Assembly: GCA_934675225.1 (NCBI GenBank)
Contig: CAKUQA010000069.1
Location: 1 to 6,865, forward strand
DNA: 6,865 nucleotides
Source of the DNA: an uncultured Candidatus Melainabacteria bacterium
GTDB lineage: Bacteria; Cyanobacteriota; Vampirovibrionia; Gastranaerophilales; Gastranaerophilaceae
Direction of reading: 5' to 3'
The notes under the pieces were generated by a model, which saw only the letters and a program-made list of their open reading frames with translations, was not told where the DNA came from and made no database searches. The position numbers and the translations under genes were made by a program. Shown in pieces: positions 5,386 through 6,865 of the stretch (the first letter of the stretch is position 1; the number at the start of each line of letters is the position of its first letter).

Positions 5386-6865
5386 ATGACTTGTACTTTA
5401 GAAAACAAATCTAACGTTTTGACAGATGATGCCAAAAAAACTATTCGAAAAGCATTAAAAGTTTTAGGAAAGAAAAATTTGGCTTTTATTATGCATAATG
5501 GAAGTTTTCCTGCTGCTCAAGGTCAAAATACCGGTTTTGGCAGTATTAATACTGATGGTGGAAAAGATTTTATCGAATATGCATCAGGGTTGTTTGATGC
5601 TATTCAACTTGGACCTGCCGGAAAAACAAAATCTTGTGATTCTTCTCCATATACGGGAACTATTTTTTCAGACAATCCGTTGTTTATTAATTTGAAAGAA
5701 TTAACAACAAAAGCTTGGAAAAATATTCTTTCAGAAGAAACTTACAACGATATTGTTAACAACAATCCTAATAAAGATGTTAACAGAACTGCTTATTCAT
5801 ATATTTATAAAAGACAAAATGAAGCTTTGCAGGAAGCTTTTAATAACTTTAAAGTAAATCCTGATAAGAAACTTCAAAAAGAATTTGAACACTTTAAACG
5901 TGAAAATGATTTTTGGTTAGACAAAGACAGTTTGTATGAAGCCCTTTCAGTTGAATACAATAATGATTATTGGCCGTTATGGACATCTGAAATGGACAAA
6001 AATCTTTTCAATCCGCAATCTAACGAAGAAAGAATGCAATATGGTGAAAGAATTAAAGAAATTGAAAATAAGTATGCAGATGTAATAGAATTATACAAAT
6101 TTACGCAATTTGTAATTAGTAAACAGAATGAAGAAACTCGTAAATTTGCTAAAAAACATGGTATTAAAATGATTGCAGACAGACAAGTTGCTTTTTCAGA
6201 TCGTGATTGTTGGGCCTATCAATCATTGTTCTTAAAAGGTTGGTGCTTGGGTTGTCCTCCTGATTATTTTTCAAAAGACGGTCAAGCTTGGGGATTTCCG
6301 GTAATGGAGCCTGACAGAATGTACAATGCTGACGGTTCTTTGGATGAAGGCGGTCAATTATTAAAGAACTTGTATAAAAAAATGTTTAGAGAAAACCCAG
6401 GTGGTGTTAGAATTGACCATATTGTAGGTTTGATTGATCCTTGGGTATACAAACAAGGTAAAAAACCAAAAATTGAACAAGGTGCAGGTAGATTATATTC
6501 TTCTCCTGAACATCCTGAACTTTCAAGATATGCAATTGCAAGATTGGAAGATTTGGATACAGAGCTTACTGCTGACAAAGAAAAAAGAGTTAAAACCTTA
6601 GATAAAAAACAAATTAAAGATTATGGCAGATTGATTGAAAAAATTGTTATTGCAGCTGCAAAAGAAGAAGGTTTAGACAAAGATTCAATTGTTTGTGAGG
6701 ATTTAGGAACTTTGACAAATCCGGTTGCTGCCGTAATGAAAGAATTCGGATTGCAAGGAATGAAGTTGACTCAATTTGTAGAAGCAGACAAAACAAAAGA
6801 TCCTTACAGATGTTGTAATATTGATAAACGTTGTTGGGCTATGGTTGGAACTCACGATAATGAAC
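5386..6865 (+). CDS. malQ: 4-alpha-glucanotransferase (amylomaltase, GH77), 3' end outside the window
   Basis: Cytoplasmic enzyme that moves alpha-1,4-glucan segments between malto-oligosaccharides or to glucose, in maltodextrin or glycogen metabolism. 493 complete codons are present. Seen: QLGPAG and SSPYTGTIFSDNPLFINL (about residues 74-105), matching the family's LPLGPTG...SPY...NP segment; PPDYFSKDGQAWGFPV (291-306); VRIDHIVG with nucleophile Asp344; CEDLG with acid/base Glu438; and GTHDNE with the third acidic residue Asp491, only two codons before the window ends. The usual HPTSLP-like stretch near the N-terminus is replaced by MHNGSFP (36-42). The ATG is chosen because AAGAAGGGG (5372-5380) sits five bases upstream, a very strong ribosome-binding site. 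The gene stands alone, divergent from the minus-strand gene and behind the repeat mosaic. Confidence 0.95.
   Translation, partial: MTCTLENKSNVLTDDAKKTIRKALKVLGKKNLAFIMHNGSFPAAQGQNTGFGSINTDGGKDFIEYASGLFDAIQLGPAGKTKSCDSSPYTGTIFSDNPLFINLKELTTKAWKNILSEETYNDIVNNNPNKDVNRTAYSYIYKRQNEALQEAFNNFKVNPDKKLQKEFEHFKRENDFWLDKDSLYEALSVEYNNDYWPLWTSEMDKNLFNPQSNEERMQYGERIKEIENKYADVIELYKFTQFVISKQNEETRKFAKKHGIKMIADRQVAFSDRDCWAYQSLFLKGWCLGCPPDYFSKDGQAWGFPVMEPDRMYNADGSLDEGGQLLKNLYKKMFRENPGGVRIDHIVGLIDPWVYKQGKKPKIEQGAGRLYSSPEHPELSRYAIARLEDLDTELTADKEKRVKTLDKKQIKDYGRLIEKIVIAAAKEEGLDKDSIVCEDLGTLTNPVAAVMKEFGLQGMKLTQFVEADKTKDPYRCCNIDKRCWAMVGTHDNE

Noticed and set aside
5498..5695. 65-codon plus-strand frame inside malQ
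   Set aside because: It is an out-of-frame shadow of the malQ coding sequence, which is supported by conserved GH77 motifs.
6354..6578. 74-codon minus-strand frame inside malQ
   Set aside because: Antisense shadow of the conserved catalytic region; no start signals of its own.

Overview
The window looks like AT-rich bacterial chromosome. My best guess at the source is a gut, non-photosynthetic relative of the Cyanobacteria (Melainabacteria/Gastranaerophilales type). The guess rests on the 484-residue minus-strand protein, whose N-terminus (MSASQARFLGLTARK) I associate with that group, and on the strongly AT-biased codons. It is recall and inference, not a computed placement.

Left part (1-2984, plus strand). 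The first gene (apparent start TTG at 178) encodes an acidic protein with one canonical EF-hand calcium loop and an HELTH zinc-peptidase motif. Its reading frame stays open back to position 31 without a normal start codon, so its 5' end is uncertain. After a 22-base gap comes a two-gene unit: a trans-polyprenyl diphosphate synthase and a signal peptidase I (lepB), overlapping by 8 bases and probably translationally coupled. The synthase start codon lies inside a perfect palindrome that also contains an extended -10 box, which suggests a leaderless transcript.

Middle (2985-4599). The unit converges on a long minus-strand gene for an acidic, apparently soluble protein of unknown function with a C-terminal coiled coil. 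A hairpin followed by a U-rich tract on the minus strand (about 3031-3065) is its likely terminator.

Intergenic region (4600-5385). This 786-base gap separates two divergently transcribed genes. It holds the promoter and ribosome-binding site of the minus-strand gene, a cluster of AACATG half-sites, then about 475 bases of G+C-richer sequence packed with hairpins (4791-5264). These look like a mosaic of REP/BIME-type palindromic repeats, including a 54-base direct repeat with a 169-base period. Promoter candidates and a strong Shine-Dalgarno sequence for the last gene follow.

Right part (5386-6865). A 4-alpha-glucanotransferase gene (malQ, GH77) runs off the window just after its third catalytic motif.

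The genes cover unrelated tasks: isoprenoid chain synthesis, protein export, glucan metabolism and two uncharacterised proteins. I see no convincing new multi-gene system. The items most worth a second look are the leaderless-promoter palindrome, the REP-like mosaic, and the EF-hand metallopeptidase with its damaged or unusual 5' end.
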